Origin: Carthagonibacter metallireducens
GTDB lineage: Bacteria > Gemmatimonadota > Gemmatimonadetes > Palauibacterales > Palauibacteraceae
Direction of reading: 5' to 3'
DNA length: 64,000 nt
Assembly: GCA_023554445.1 (NCBI GenBank)
Contig: JAMJQQ010000036.1
Span: forward strand, 65,721-129,720
Shown one piece after another: positions 17,296 to 24,318 of this stretch. Under the pieces are notes generated by a model. It had not been told where the DNA came from, did not search any database, and saw only the letters and a list, made by a program, of their open reading frames with translations. Position 1 is the stretch's first letter, and each line of letters starts with the position of its first letter. The position numbers were made by a program, and so were the translations under genes.

Positions 17296-18273
17296 GTGCG
17301 GGGGGGCGAGAATTCCGATCCCGGAAGGGCACTGCCCGTCCACGAGAAGCGAAAACGGGCGATCGGCTGGACGTTCGTGGCCCTGTCGCTCGTGTTCGCG
17401 CTCTTCCTTCTCGTGCGCCAGGGTGGAGAGGTGTCGGGATTGCGCTCCGACCTGCGCGACTTCGGCTGGACTCTTCGCCCCGGCTGGCTCATTGCGGCTC
17501 TCGTGATCGGCACCGCAAACCTGTTTCTCATGGGCGCGATCTGGGTAGGGCTGTTTCGGGCACTGGGAGGCAGGATCGGAACGTCGGAGGGGGTTCGGGT
17601 GTGGATGGTGACCAATCTCGGGCGCTACATTCCGGGCAAGCTCTGGCAGCTGTCGGGCCTCGCGTTCTACATGCGGGACCGCCGGAGGGCAGGCGCGTCA
17701 GCGTTGACGGCAGCCGGTCTGTTTCAGGTGCTCGTCCTCGGGACGGGGGTCGCCGTCGCCGCGGCCGTGCTGGGCGCCGAATTTCTGGCGGGGGGAGCGA
17801 CCGTTCCGATCGCGGTCATCCTTCTGCTGCTCGTGGTCCTGCTGGTGCGACCCTCACTGACGGGCCGTCTGACGGGTGCGCTGGCAAAGCGCTTCGGAGA
17901 GACGCCGCCGGCGCAGCCACCGGGAGCCGGCTCGGCCGTGCTGGCTGCCCTCGGCCTGATCGTGGCGTGGATGGTGAACGGTCTCGGCCTCTGGTGTGTC
18001 TGGAGAGGGGCGGGAGGCGGCACCGAACCCGGCTTTCTGACGATGGCGGGAGTGTTCTCAGCCTCCTACGTCGCCGGATATCTCGTCCTCATCGCGCCCG
18101 GAGGACTGGTGGTGAGAGAAGGAACGATGGCCGGATTGCTGGCCGCTGTTGCCGGCGTGCCTCTCTCCGTCGGAGCGGCAGTCGCGGTACTCGCGCGGCT
18201 GTGGGCGGTGGCGACGGAGTTACTGGCGGCGGGACTCGCGGGTACAGTCCGGCAGGAACGAGGTGAGGGGTGA
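17296..18273 (+). CDS. Flippase-like integral membrane protein (UPF0104/AglD-type, lysylphosphatidylglycerol synthase TM family)
   Basis: A 325-residue protein with about eight membrane segments. Family marks are the loop MVTNLGRYIPGKLWQLSGLAFY (about residues 95-116), and late YVAGYLVLIAPGGLVVREG, which is typical of the flippase-like domain shared by MprF and archaeal AglD-neighbour proteins. The GTG at 17296, five bases after the previous stop, is the only reasonable start before the first helix; a much longer open frame runs upstream through the YfhO gene and is ignored. A role in moving or presenting a lipid-linked sugar is inferred from the family. Confidence 0.82.
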   Translation: MRGGENSDPGRALPVHEKRKRAIGWTFVALSLVFALFLLVRQGGEVSGLRSDLRDFGWTLRPGWLIAALVIGTANLFLMGAIWVGLFRALGGRIGTSEGVRVWMVTNLGRYIPGKLWQLSGLAFYMRDRRRAGASALTAAGLFQVLVLGTGVAVAAAVLGAEFLAGGATVPIAVILLLLVVLLVRPSLTGRLTGALAKRFGETPPAQPPGAGSAVLAALGLIVAWMVNGLGLWCVWRGAGGGTEPGFLTMAGVFSASYVAGYLVLIAPGGLVVREGTMAGLLAAVAGVPLSVGAAVAVLARLWAVATELLAAGLAGTVRQERGEG

Positions 18274-19034
18274 GTTCAGGAGCATCGACGGACCGGACCG
18301 CCGGGGATCGAGGACGTGGACGAGCGCTCGTCGTGCTTCCCACGTACGAAGAGGCCCGGAACCTCGAGGGAATCGTACCGCTGATTCTCGAGGCCGACCC
18401 GCGGATCGACATCCTGATCGTCGACGATGCGTCTCCCGATGGTACGGGGGCGATCGCCGATCGCATCGCATCGACCGAACCGCGCGTGCGAGTCCTGCAC
18501 CGTGAGGGAAAGCAGGGCCTGGGATCGGCTTATCTGACCGGCTTCGGAATCGGGCTGGAGCAGGGATACGAGTGGCTGATAGAGATGGATGCGGACTATT
18601 CGCACGATCCGAAGTATCTGCCGGAGATGCTGGATGCGGCCTCCGGAGAGGCCGATCTCGTGATCGGATCCCGCTACGTCCGGGGGGTCAACGTGATCAA
18701 CTGGCCGATGAGTCGCCTGCTCCTGTCGTGGTTCGCCAACAAGTACGCGCACTGGATCACGGGCCTTCCGCTGAAGGACGCGACCAGCGGATTCAAGTGT
18801 TTCCGACGGGAAGTGCTGGAAGCGATCGACTTCGACCGCGTGGGCAGCACCGGATACACATTCCAGATCGAGATGGACTATCGAGCCTGGAAGCAGGGAT
18901 TCCGGCTCAAGGAAATTCCGATCGTGTTCACCGATCGGGCCGAGGGAGAGAGCAAGATGTCGGGCGCTATCGTGCGGGAGGCCGTATGGCGGGTATGGGC
19001 GCTGAGAATGAAGGGTCTTACCGGCCGTCTTTAG
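18270..19034 (+). CDS. Polyprenol-phosphate mannosyltransferase-like GT2 (DPM1 type)
   Basis: A 254-residue soluble GT2 enzyme resembling dolichol/polyprenol-phosphate mannose synthase. Motifs are VVLPTYEEARNLEGIVP, IVDDASPDGTGAIAD, EMDADYSHDPKYLPEM (metal binding), and DATSGFKCFRREVLEAID. Unlike the GT2 at 11921 it has no C-terminal membrane helices. The probable reaction is GDP-mannose (or similar) plus polyprenyl phosphate. The GTG at 18270 overlaps the flippase-like gene. It is the last + strand gene before dif. An imperfect hairpin (TCGTG near 19039, CACGA near 19068) follows its stop, without a T tract. Confidence 0.9.
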   Translation: MSSGASTDRTAGDRGRGRALVVLPTYEEARNLEGIVPLILEADPRIDILIVDDASPDGTGAIADRIASTEPRVRVLHREGKQGLGSAYLTGFGIGLEQGYEWLIEMDADYSHDPKYLPEMLDAASGEADLVIGSRYVRGVNVINWPMSRLLLSWFANKYAHWITGLPLKDATSGFKCFRREVLEAIDFDRVGSTGYTFQIEMDYRAWKQGFRLKEIPIVFTDRAEGESKMSGAIVREAVWRVWALRMKGLTGRL

Positions 19035-19096
19035 CAGGTCGTGCGGGCCGGAGGAGAGGCCGGAGTGCCACGAGAGGGTAACCACCCATGGGCGCT

Positions 19097-19124
19097 AGTT
19101 AACATAATATACATTATGCGCCGT
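19097..19124 (-). other. dif: dif site: XerCD chromosome-dimer resolution site
   Basis: Read on the - strand, the left (XerC-side) arm is ACGGCGCATAA (19114-19124), the centre TGTATA (19108-19113), and the right (XerD-side) arm TTATGTTAACT (19097-19107). E. coli dif is GGTGCGCATAA, TGTATA and TTATGTTAAAT, recalled from the literature. Twenty-four of 28 positions agree, and all mismatches are in the outer ends of the arms. The element is an AT-rich island in a GC-rich gap between convergent genes. Dif marks the zone where replication ends and FtsK activates Xer recombination. Known from family: a site this close to consensus is rarely chance. I infer it is the functional chromosomal dif. Confidence 0.95.
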
Positions 19125-19169
19125 TAGGCTGGCGCCGGTCGACAGGCGCCGGGTGCCGGGCTGGACCCG

Positions 19170-19199
19170 AAAAAGGCCCTCGACCGGACGGATCGAGCC
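19170..19199 (-). terminator. Rho-independent terminator of the TPR membrane protein gene
   Basis: On the - strand, right after the stop at 19203, GGCTCGA pairs with TCGAGGGCC (with a small bulge; loop about 9 bases). The stem is followed by TTTTT at 19174-19170. This is the only hairpin in the window with an obvious U tract. It would stop right-arm transcription just before dif. Confidence 0.7.
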
Positions 19200-19202
19200 G
19201 GA

Positions 19203-20054
19203 CTACTCTCCCGAGTCCGTCTCCGGATTCCCGGCCTCGTCCCCGGACTCCGACGGCGCCGCGTCGAACGACTCCGTGCTCGGACGGCCCGTGGAAGGTG
19301 CGGTAAGCGCCTCCGGGTCGAAGGTCCGCATCTCCGGAACCGGCGGGACACTTCCGCCCGCCGCCTGTAACGCTTCAACCTCGCCCACCCGGACCGCCCA
19401 GATCGATGCCTGGTCCTCGGCCTGAGGCTCCTCATCCGCGAGCAGCTGACGGTAGAGTGACTCCGCACGCTGGAGGTCGCCGATCCGGGCATGAATTCTG
19501 GCCTGCTCGCCAATAGCGTCCTCGCGCTGAAAGCCGAACACGGCCTCCCTCGCGATCCGCTCGTGCCACCGGATCGCCTCCTCCGGGCGTCCCGCCATCT
19601 CGTGGGCAGCGGCGATCGCCTCGGCGGCCCGAAATGCCACAGGGGTTCCCATGGCGAGGTCGGCTGCTGGCTCCAGATTCCGGATCGCGGAATCGAAGTC
19701 GTTTGCTCTCAGATCCATCTGGGCCATGTAGAGGCGCGCTTCGTTACCGAACGGCGTTCCGCCGAACTGGCCGATGTACTCGGCGAGTTCAGCCCTGACC
19801 TGCTCGGGCGGAGCGCCCGACGCGGAGGTCATTCGTATCTCGTCCAGCCGCACTGCCGCACGCTCGGAGATCTTGCTCCGGTAGTCGAGATATGCCCAAC
19901 CGGCAAACAGGAGCGCGATCAGCGCAACGGTACCCAGTGTGACCACCCGGCGATTCCGGTCCGCCCAGTCCGCCGCGGTGACGACGCTCTCGACGACACG
20001 ATCCTCGGTGTTGACCGGTTCCTTCTTGGCCTTCGTGGCCATCGACTTTGCCAT
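19203..20054 (-). CDS. Membrane-anchored TPR protein (YfgM/tetratricopeptide-like_dom type)
   Basis: A 283-residue protein with a basic cytoplasmic N-terminus (KAKKEP), one transmembrane helix (TLGTVALIALLFAGWAYL, about residues 38-56) and a TPR-rich remainder (GNEARLYMAQMDLRANDFDSAIRNL, GRPEEAIRWHERIAREA, GDLQRAESLYRQLLADEEP). The tail is Ser/Glu/Pro-rich and disordered. This layout matches YfgM-type proteins, which tether chaperones to the Sec translocon, though identity is only by architecture. The ATG at 20054 is used; ATGs three and five codons in are alternatives. A 158-base gap separates it from the VTT gene upstream. Confidence 0.75.
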   Translation of the reverse strand: MAKSMATKAKKEPVNTEDRVVESVVTAADWADRNRRVVTLGTVALIALLFAGWAYLDYRSKISERAAVRLDEIRMTSASGAPPEQVRAELAEYIGQFGGTPFGNEARLYMAQMDLRANDFDSAIRNLEPAADLAMGTPVAFRAAEAIAAAHEMAGRPEEAIRWHERIAREAVFGFQREDAIGEQARIHARIGDLQRAESLYRQLLADEEPQAEDQASIWAVRVGEVEALQAAGGSVPPVPEMRTFDPEALTAPSTGRPSTESFDAAPSESGDEAGNPETDSGE

Positions 20055-20212
20055 GACAGATCAACCACTTCCTGTAAGTACTTGTTTGCGAGTGACTTAT
20101 GTCGCCCTTGCCGCACCCGTACCTCTCCCGGCCGGATACAGGCCTGAAAACCTATCCGGTCGTGCGGGCCCGAGTCAACGAGAAGGTCAGCGTGTGTGCC
20201 CCGACCAGCCGC
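20055..20212 (-). other. Intergenic gap with inverted repeat upstream of the TPR gene
   Basis: This 158-base gap lies between the VTT-family gene and the TPR gene. It contains a perfect 7-base inverted repeat, CCGGATA at 20132-20138 and TATCCGG at 20153-20159 (loop 14), which could be an operator or a weak terminator; no T tract follows on the - strand. No clear promoter hexamers were found, although the region must carry the TPR promoter if it is not read through. Confidence 0.4.
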
Positions 20213-20881
20213 TCAGAATACGAACGAGACGCTGAGAAACCCGAGCACCAGCAGCACCACGAAGGCGATGGTCAGAAGGTTGAAGTACTTCTCGATGAAC
20301 TCGCGGATCGGCTCGCCGAAGGCACGGATCAGACCTGCGACCAGGAAGAACCGGGCACCTCGACTCAGTGCGGAGATCGCTATGAACGCAGGAAAGGACA
20401 CACCGAACGCGCCCGCCGCAATGGTGAAGACCTTGAACGGGATCGGAGTGAAGCCCGCCGTCCCGAGCGTGAGAATGAGGTTCTCCTCGAACAGGACCCG
20501 AAGTTCGTCGTAGTGCTCCTGTCCATGGTAGAACTGGATGATCGGCTCGCCGATGGAGGCATAGAGGGAGCTTCCGATCACGTAACCGAGGGCTGCACCT
20601 GCCACCGAGCCGACCGTGCAGACGAAGGCGAACCAGAGGGACCGTCGCACATTGCCGAGAGCGAGGGGAATCAGCAACACATCGGGAGGAATGGGAAAGA
20701 AGGATGACTCCGCGAAGGCGATTCCGAACAGCGCCCAGGTTCCGCCCGGCCGGTCGGCCCATCCCAGTACCCAGTGGTAGAGGCGATGCAAGGGACCGCC
20801 GTGCGATCCATCCTCCGCCAGTTCCAACTCTTCCGACTCGACGACCGCCTCGGCCGCGCTCCCCTGCACCGGATCGTTCAC
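20213..20881 (-). CDS. VTT/DedA-domain membrane protein (YqaA-like)
   Basis: A 222-residue inner-membrane protein. VTT marks are GIAFAESSFFPIPPDVLLIPLALG (about residues 52-75) and GTAGFTPIPFKVFTIAAGAF near residue 138, with four to five hydrophobic segments. The spacing is like YqaA, a small branch of the DedA superfamily. The start is taken as GTG at 20881, whose TG overlaps the pcm stop; an in-frame extension of 20 codons runs back into pcm and is less likely. The substrate is unknown; lipid or polyprenyl-phosphate scrambling is the family theme. Confidence 0.83.
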   Translation of the reverse strand: MNDPVQGSAAEAVVESEELELAEDGSHGGPLHRLYHWVLGWADRPGGTWALFGIAFAESSFFPIPPDVLLIPLALGNVRRSLWFAFVCTVGSVAGAALGYVIGSSLYASIGEPIIQFYHGQEHYDELRVLFEENLILTLGTAGFTPIPFKVFTIAAGAFGVSFPAFIAISALSRGARFFLVAGLIRAFGEPIREFIEKYFNLLTIAFVVLLVLGFLSVSFVF

Positions 20882-21516
20882 CAGCCCTCCTCTCCCACGA
20901 GAGGCACGAATCGCGCGCTCTCGACCTCTGTTTCGGTCCATTCCTCGCCCTTGCGCTCGACGAGCAGCAGGCGCTGTCCGTTCTCGTTCCCGATGGGTAT
21001 GAGGAGTCTTCCACCCTCGGAGAGCTGCTCGCGCAGCGGAACTGGAACGACGGGCGCCGCCGCACCGACCAGAATCGCGTCGAACGGGGCGCGCTCAGGC
21101 CACCCGGTGCTCCCATCGCCTGTCCGCAGCTCTACGTTGTCGATCTGCAGCATCTCGAGTTGCGCCTGTGCCCTTGCGGCAAGTTCGGGAATGACCTCGA
21201 TCGAGCAGACCTGTTGCACGAGCCGGGCCAGCAGCGCCGTCTGGAAGCCGGAGCCACTGCCGATTTCCAGCACCCGCTCGGTTCCGTCGAGCCGGGCAAG
21301 CTGCAGGTGTAGAGCATGGGAGAGAGGCCGGGAGATGGTCTGGCCGTGGCCGAGAGGCAGCGCGACATCTTCGTAGGCCCTGTGTCGGACCGCTTCGGGA
21401 ACGAAGAGGTGGCGTGGTACGGCATCGAAGGCGTGCAGGACAGCAAGGTCCTCGATCCCTGACGCACGAAGCAGCTCGACCAGGCGACGACGAGATCGGC
21501 GGTACGCCGCGTTCAT
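20878..21516 (-). CDS. pcm: Protein-L-isoaspartate O-methyltransferase
   Basis: A 212-residue PCMT that methylates isoaspartyl residues to start their repair in aged proteins. Motifs are VPRHLFVPE, LPLGHGQTISRPL (substrate site, about residues 55-67), and VLEIGSGSGFQTALLA (SAM motif I), followed by IEVIPELA and GGRLLIPIG. The ATG at 21516 overlaps the surE stop (ATGA) and is preferred to a site five codons upstream. surE-pcm is a common conserved pair, often near stationary-phase genes. Confidence 0.95.
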   Translation of the reverse strand: MNAAYRRSRRRLVELLRASGIEDLAVLHAFDAVPRHLFVPEAVRHRAYEDVALPLGHGQTISRPLSHALHLQLARLDGTERVLEIGSGSGFQTALLARLVQQVCSIEVIPELAARAQAQLEMLQIDNVELRTGDGSTGWPERAPFDAILVGAAAPVVPVPLREQLSEGGRLLIPIGNENGQRLLLVERKGEEWTETEVESARFVPLVGEEGW

Positions 21517-22289
21517 ATCGGCAGCGACCAACCCTCTACCTCCTTCATCAACCTGTAGTTAGTGAGGTCGAGGTGAAGCGGTGTCACGGACGCGAAACCG
21601 GCACGGACTGCGCGGAAATCCGAGTCATCCCTTCCGCTCCAGCTGGAGACGCCACCGCCGATCCAGAAGTACTCGCGTCCGGAGGGGTCTTCTCTTCGTG
21701 TGAGGGAGTCCGAGTAGACCCGGCGGCCGAGCGTAGTGATCCGGGCGCCCTTGATCTCCTCGGCGGGGATATCCGGGAGATTGATATTGAAGAAGGTCTC
21801 ATCCGGGAAGTCGGTCCGCTCCACCAGCCCACGGAGCAGACGGGCGAGGATCTCGACGAATCCCTCGAGGTTGTCGGACGATCGGCTCGACAGAGAGACC
21901 GCCACCGAGGGGATTCCGAGAATCGTTCCCTCCATGGCGGCGGCTACCGTGCCCGAGTAGAGGACGTCCTCTCCCATATTCGGCCCGTGATTGACGCCCG
22001 AGAATACGAAGTCGGGCCGGATATCGAGCAGGCTGTTTACGGCGATCAGTACGCAGTCGGTGGGCGTGCCGTCCACGACGTGAGTGTCTTCGTCTCTGCG
22101 CGTGACGCGCAGCGGACGATTGACTGTCAGAGAATGACTCGTCGCGCTCTGCTCCCGATCGGGGGCTACCACGACCACCGAACCGATTCGGCGTGCAGCC
22201 TCGGTCAGGACACCGAGTCCGGGAGCATGGATCCCATCGTCATTTGTGCAGAGAATGTTGGGTCGCCGGTTCGGCGGCGGCTGGCTCAC
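21513..22289 (-). CDS. surE: 5'-nucleotidase SurE
   Basis: A 258-residue SurE, a metal-dependent nucleoside-5'-monophosphate phosphatase linked to stress survival. The metal site is NDDGIHAPG (Asp-Asp at about residues 16-17), the serine is in DREQSATSHSLT, and the asparagine in FSGVNHGPNMGEDVLYSGTV. Length fits the family (~250). The GTG at 22289 overlaps the MerR stop. It sits between a MerR-type regulator and pcm. Confidence 0.96.
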   Translation of the reverse strand: MSQPPPNRRPNILCTNDDGIHAPGLGVLTEAARRIGSVVVVAPDREQSATSHSLTVNRPLRVTRRDEDTHVVDGTPTDCVLIAVNSLLDIRPDFVFSGVNHGPNMGEDVLYSGTVAAAMEGTILGIPSVAVSLSSRSSDNLEGFVEILARLLRGLVERTDFPDETFFNINLPDIPAEEIKGARITTLGRRVYSDSLTRREDPSGREYFWIGGGVSSWSGRDDSDFRAVRAGFASVTPLHLDLTNYRLMKEVEGWSLPI

Positions 22290-22636
22290 GTGTCGAGCAA
22301 CTCCACCAGGGCATCGGCTTCCCTGCGCAGCTGGCGCACCGTCTCGTTTTCCCAGGCGACCCTGGCGGCACGGGACAACTTCCCTTCCTTGCGCAGCTGG
22401 TCGAGTTTGTGCCGGGCCCCTTCGATCGTGTACTTCTCGTTGTAGAGGAGGTGCTGGAGCAGGTGCACCAGCTTGATCTCCTTGCGACGGTATACCCGAT
22501 TTCCCGCGCGATTCTTCGTGGGGCGCAGGGCCGGAAACTGTGACTCCCAGTAGCGAAGGACATGTGGCTTGAGTCCCGTCAGGGAGCAGACCTCACCGAT
22601 CGAGTAGTATTCTTTCGGCGCGATTCGCTGATCCAC
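22286..22636 (-). CDS. MerR-family transcriptional regulator
   Basis: A 116-residue protein with a winged HTH of the MerR type: YYSIGEVCSLTGLKPHVLRYWESQFPAL for HTH and first wing, then KNRAGNRVYRRKEIKLV. The C-terminal half (about 55-116) is a charged helix able to form the dimer coiled coil. There is no cysteine set or long ligand domain, so it resembles short regulators found beside lipid and stress genes. It lies 5 bases before the gpsA stop and overlaps surE. Its operator was not identified. Confidence 0.85.
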   Translation of the reverse strand: MDQRIAPKEYYSIGEVCSLTGLKPHVLRYWESQFPALRPTKNRAGNRVYRRKEIKLVHLLQHLLYNEKYTIEGARHKLDQLRKEGKLSRAARVAWENETVRQLRREADALVELLDT

Positions 22637-22641
22637 TCGAT

Positions 22642-23658
22642 TCAGCTCCAGCGTTCGGGCTTCGGCTCGCGAGCCATGAGGCGCGCCAGCGCCATCCTCG
22701 GCTCGACGTCTTCGTACAGGATGGAGTATACGGCCTCCGATATGGGCATTTCCACCCCGTGTCGCACCGCGAGATCCACCGCGGCTCGCGTCGTCCGCAC
22801 ACCCTCGGCCACCGACCGCATGCCGGAGAGCACTTCTTCGAGCTTCCGCCCCCTTCCGATCTCGATTCCGACTGTCCGATTCCGGCTCAAATCACCGGTG
22901 CAGGTGAGGATCAGATCGCCCACGCCCGCGAGACCCGCCAGCGTCTCGGGCTCGCCGCCCAGCTTGTGTGTCAGCCGGCGGATCTCCGCCAGGCTTCGAG
23001 TCAGCAGCGCCGCCCTGGCGTTGTGTCCGAGGCCCAGTCCGTCGCTGATCCCTGCGGCCAGTGCGATGACGTTCTTGAGCGCGCCTCCCAGCTCGGTTCC
23101 GATCACATCGCTCTGCGTGTAAAGTCGGAAGTGCTCGTTCTGAAACAGCTCCTGGGTGGCGATGGCCATTTCCTCGCTGCGAGATGCGAGGGTGACCGCT
23201 GTCGGTCGCTGACGGGCGAGCTCGGCCGCGAAGCTCGGTCCGGAGAGAACCACACAACCCTCGGCGACTTCGCCGCCGAGTACCTGGAGCAGTACCTCGC
23301 TCATCCGGAGGTCCGTCTCGAGCTCGAGTCCTTTTGACGCACTGACGAGCAGAAACGGGTCCGTCGGCAGGCAGGAACGGGCCCGTTCCATGGTTGCGCG
23401 GACGAATTCCGACGGACTGACCGAGACGACTACCTCGGCGCGGTCGAGCACCTCGGCCAGGTCGGGGGACGCCTCCAGTCGCGGATCGAGCTCGACTCCG
23501 GGGAGATAAGCTTCATTCCGGTGTTGTTCACGAATCGCATCGGCCACTTCGATCTCGTGGGACCAGAGACGGACAGCATGTCCGTTGCGCGACAGGCAGT
23601 CGGCCAGCGCGGTGCCCCAGCTGCCCGCTCCAATCACCCCGATTCTCCGACTGCTCAC
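22642..23658 (-). CDS. gpsA: Glycerol-3-phosphate dehydrogenase [NAD(P)+]
   Basis: A 338-residue GpsA that reduces dihydroxyacetone phosphate to sn-glycerol-3-phosphate for phospholipid synthesis. The nucleotide-binding motif is GVIGAGSWGTALA (about residues 6-18). SASKGLE and ELGGALKNVIALAAGISDGLGLGHN carry the catalytic lysine, and AGVGDLILTCTGDLSRNRTVG is a C-terminal signature. The GTG start overlaps the plsY stop, and PlsY uses its product, so the two are coupled by position and pathway. Confidence 0.97.
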   Translation of the reverse strand: MSSRRIGVIGAGSWGTALADCLSRNGHAVRLWSHEIEVADAIREQHRNEAYLPGVELDPRLEASPDLAEVLDRAEVVVSVSPSEFVRATMERARSCLPTDPFLLVSASKGLELETDLRMSEVLLQVLGGEVAEGCVVLSGPSFAAELARQRPTAVTLASRSEEMAIATQELFQNEHFRLYTQSDVIGTELGGALKNVIALAAGISDGLGLGHNARAALLTRSLAEIRRLTHKLGGEPETLAGLAGVGDLILTCTGDLSRNRTVGIEIGRGRKLEEVLSGMRSVAEGVRTTRAAVDLAVRHGVEMPISEAVYSILYEDVEPRMALARLMAREPKPERWS

Positions 23659-24293
23659 GTTCCGTTCTCCTTCCGCGAGGCCGATCGGTCCGCGCCGAAT
23701 TTATGCTCCTCACCGCGGGCGATGCGTACAAGATTACTACGATGTGTCCACCAGACGAACAGCGCGACGCCGGCACAGAACAGGGTCGTGGACCATGGCG
23801 CGTCGGTGATGGCCGCCGCCACCGGGACCACGGTAGCAGCCGCCAGAGAAGCCACCGAGACCGTGCGGGTCAGGGCGACCATGCCGATCCAGACCAGCGT
23901 CGCGACCAGAGCAGCGAACGGAGCCAGAGCGATCAGAACGCCCGCTCCGGTGGCGACTCCCTTCCCGCCACGGAACTTCAGCCAGACAGGCCACACGTGC
24001 CCCACGATCGCGAGCAGCCCGTATGCGAGAGCGAGCTCCCCGACGCCCGACCCATCCCATTGCGGGAAGAATGCGGCCGGTACGTATCCCTTCGTGATGT
24101 CGACGACAATGACGGGCAGCCCTCCCCGGGCACCGAGCACGCGGTAGGCGTTCGTTCCACCCAGGTTGCCGCTCCCCTTCTCTCTCAGGTCGATACCGAA
24201 GGCGCGGCCGACCAGCCACGCGGTCGGAATGGACCCGACCAGGTACGCGAGCAGAGCCCACGGGAGGAAGCCGGTCAACATCGCATCCGACAT
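23655..24293 (-). CDS. plsY: Acyl-phosphate:glycerol-3-phosphate acyltransferase PlsY
   Basis: A 212-residue integral membrane enzyme that acylates glycerol-3-phosphate from acyl phosphate to form lysophosphatidic acid. The three conserved cytoplasmic loops are GSGNLGGTNAYRVLG (about residues 40-54), KFRGGKGVATGAG (about 104-116), and the late HRSNLVRIARGEEHKFG. Five membrane helices are evident. The ATG at 24293 is used because the first helix starts directly after it. An open frame continues 73 codons upstream into der and is not coding. It is 25 bases from der. Confidence 0.95.
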   Translation of the reverse strand: MSDAMLTGFLPWALLAYLVGSIPTAWLVGRAFGIDLREKGSGNLGGTNAYRVLGARGGLPVIVVDITKGYVPAAFFPQWDGSGVGELALAYGLLAIVGHVWPVWLKFRGGKGVATGAGVLIALAPFAALVATLVWIGMVALTRTVSVASLAAATVVPVAAAITDAPWSTTLFCAGVALFVWWTHRSNLVRIARGEEHKFGADRSASRKENGT

Positions 24294-24318
24294 CCGGTTC
24301 GGGCCCCTCGACTGGTCA

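Larger units (their letters stand above)
19035..19202. other. Convergent intergenic region holding dif and hairpins
   Basis: A 168-base gap between convergent genes. Besides dif it holds a GGCGCC...GGCGCC inverted repeat at 19131-19136 and 19145-19150 (loop 8), and the terminator described separately at 19170-19199. No coding frame, tRNA or repeat family was seen. The two outward genes thus end with dif between them, which insulates the site from transcription. Confidence 0.8.

Noticed and set aside
19091..19124. Phage or plasmid attachment site, or an ordinary operator palindrome, at CATAAT...ATTATG
   Set aside because: The palindrome is fully explained by the dif arms and centre; no integrase or mobile gene is adjacent.
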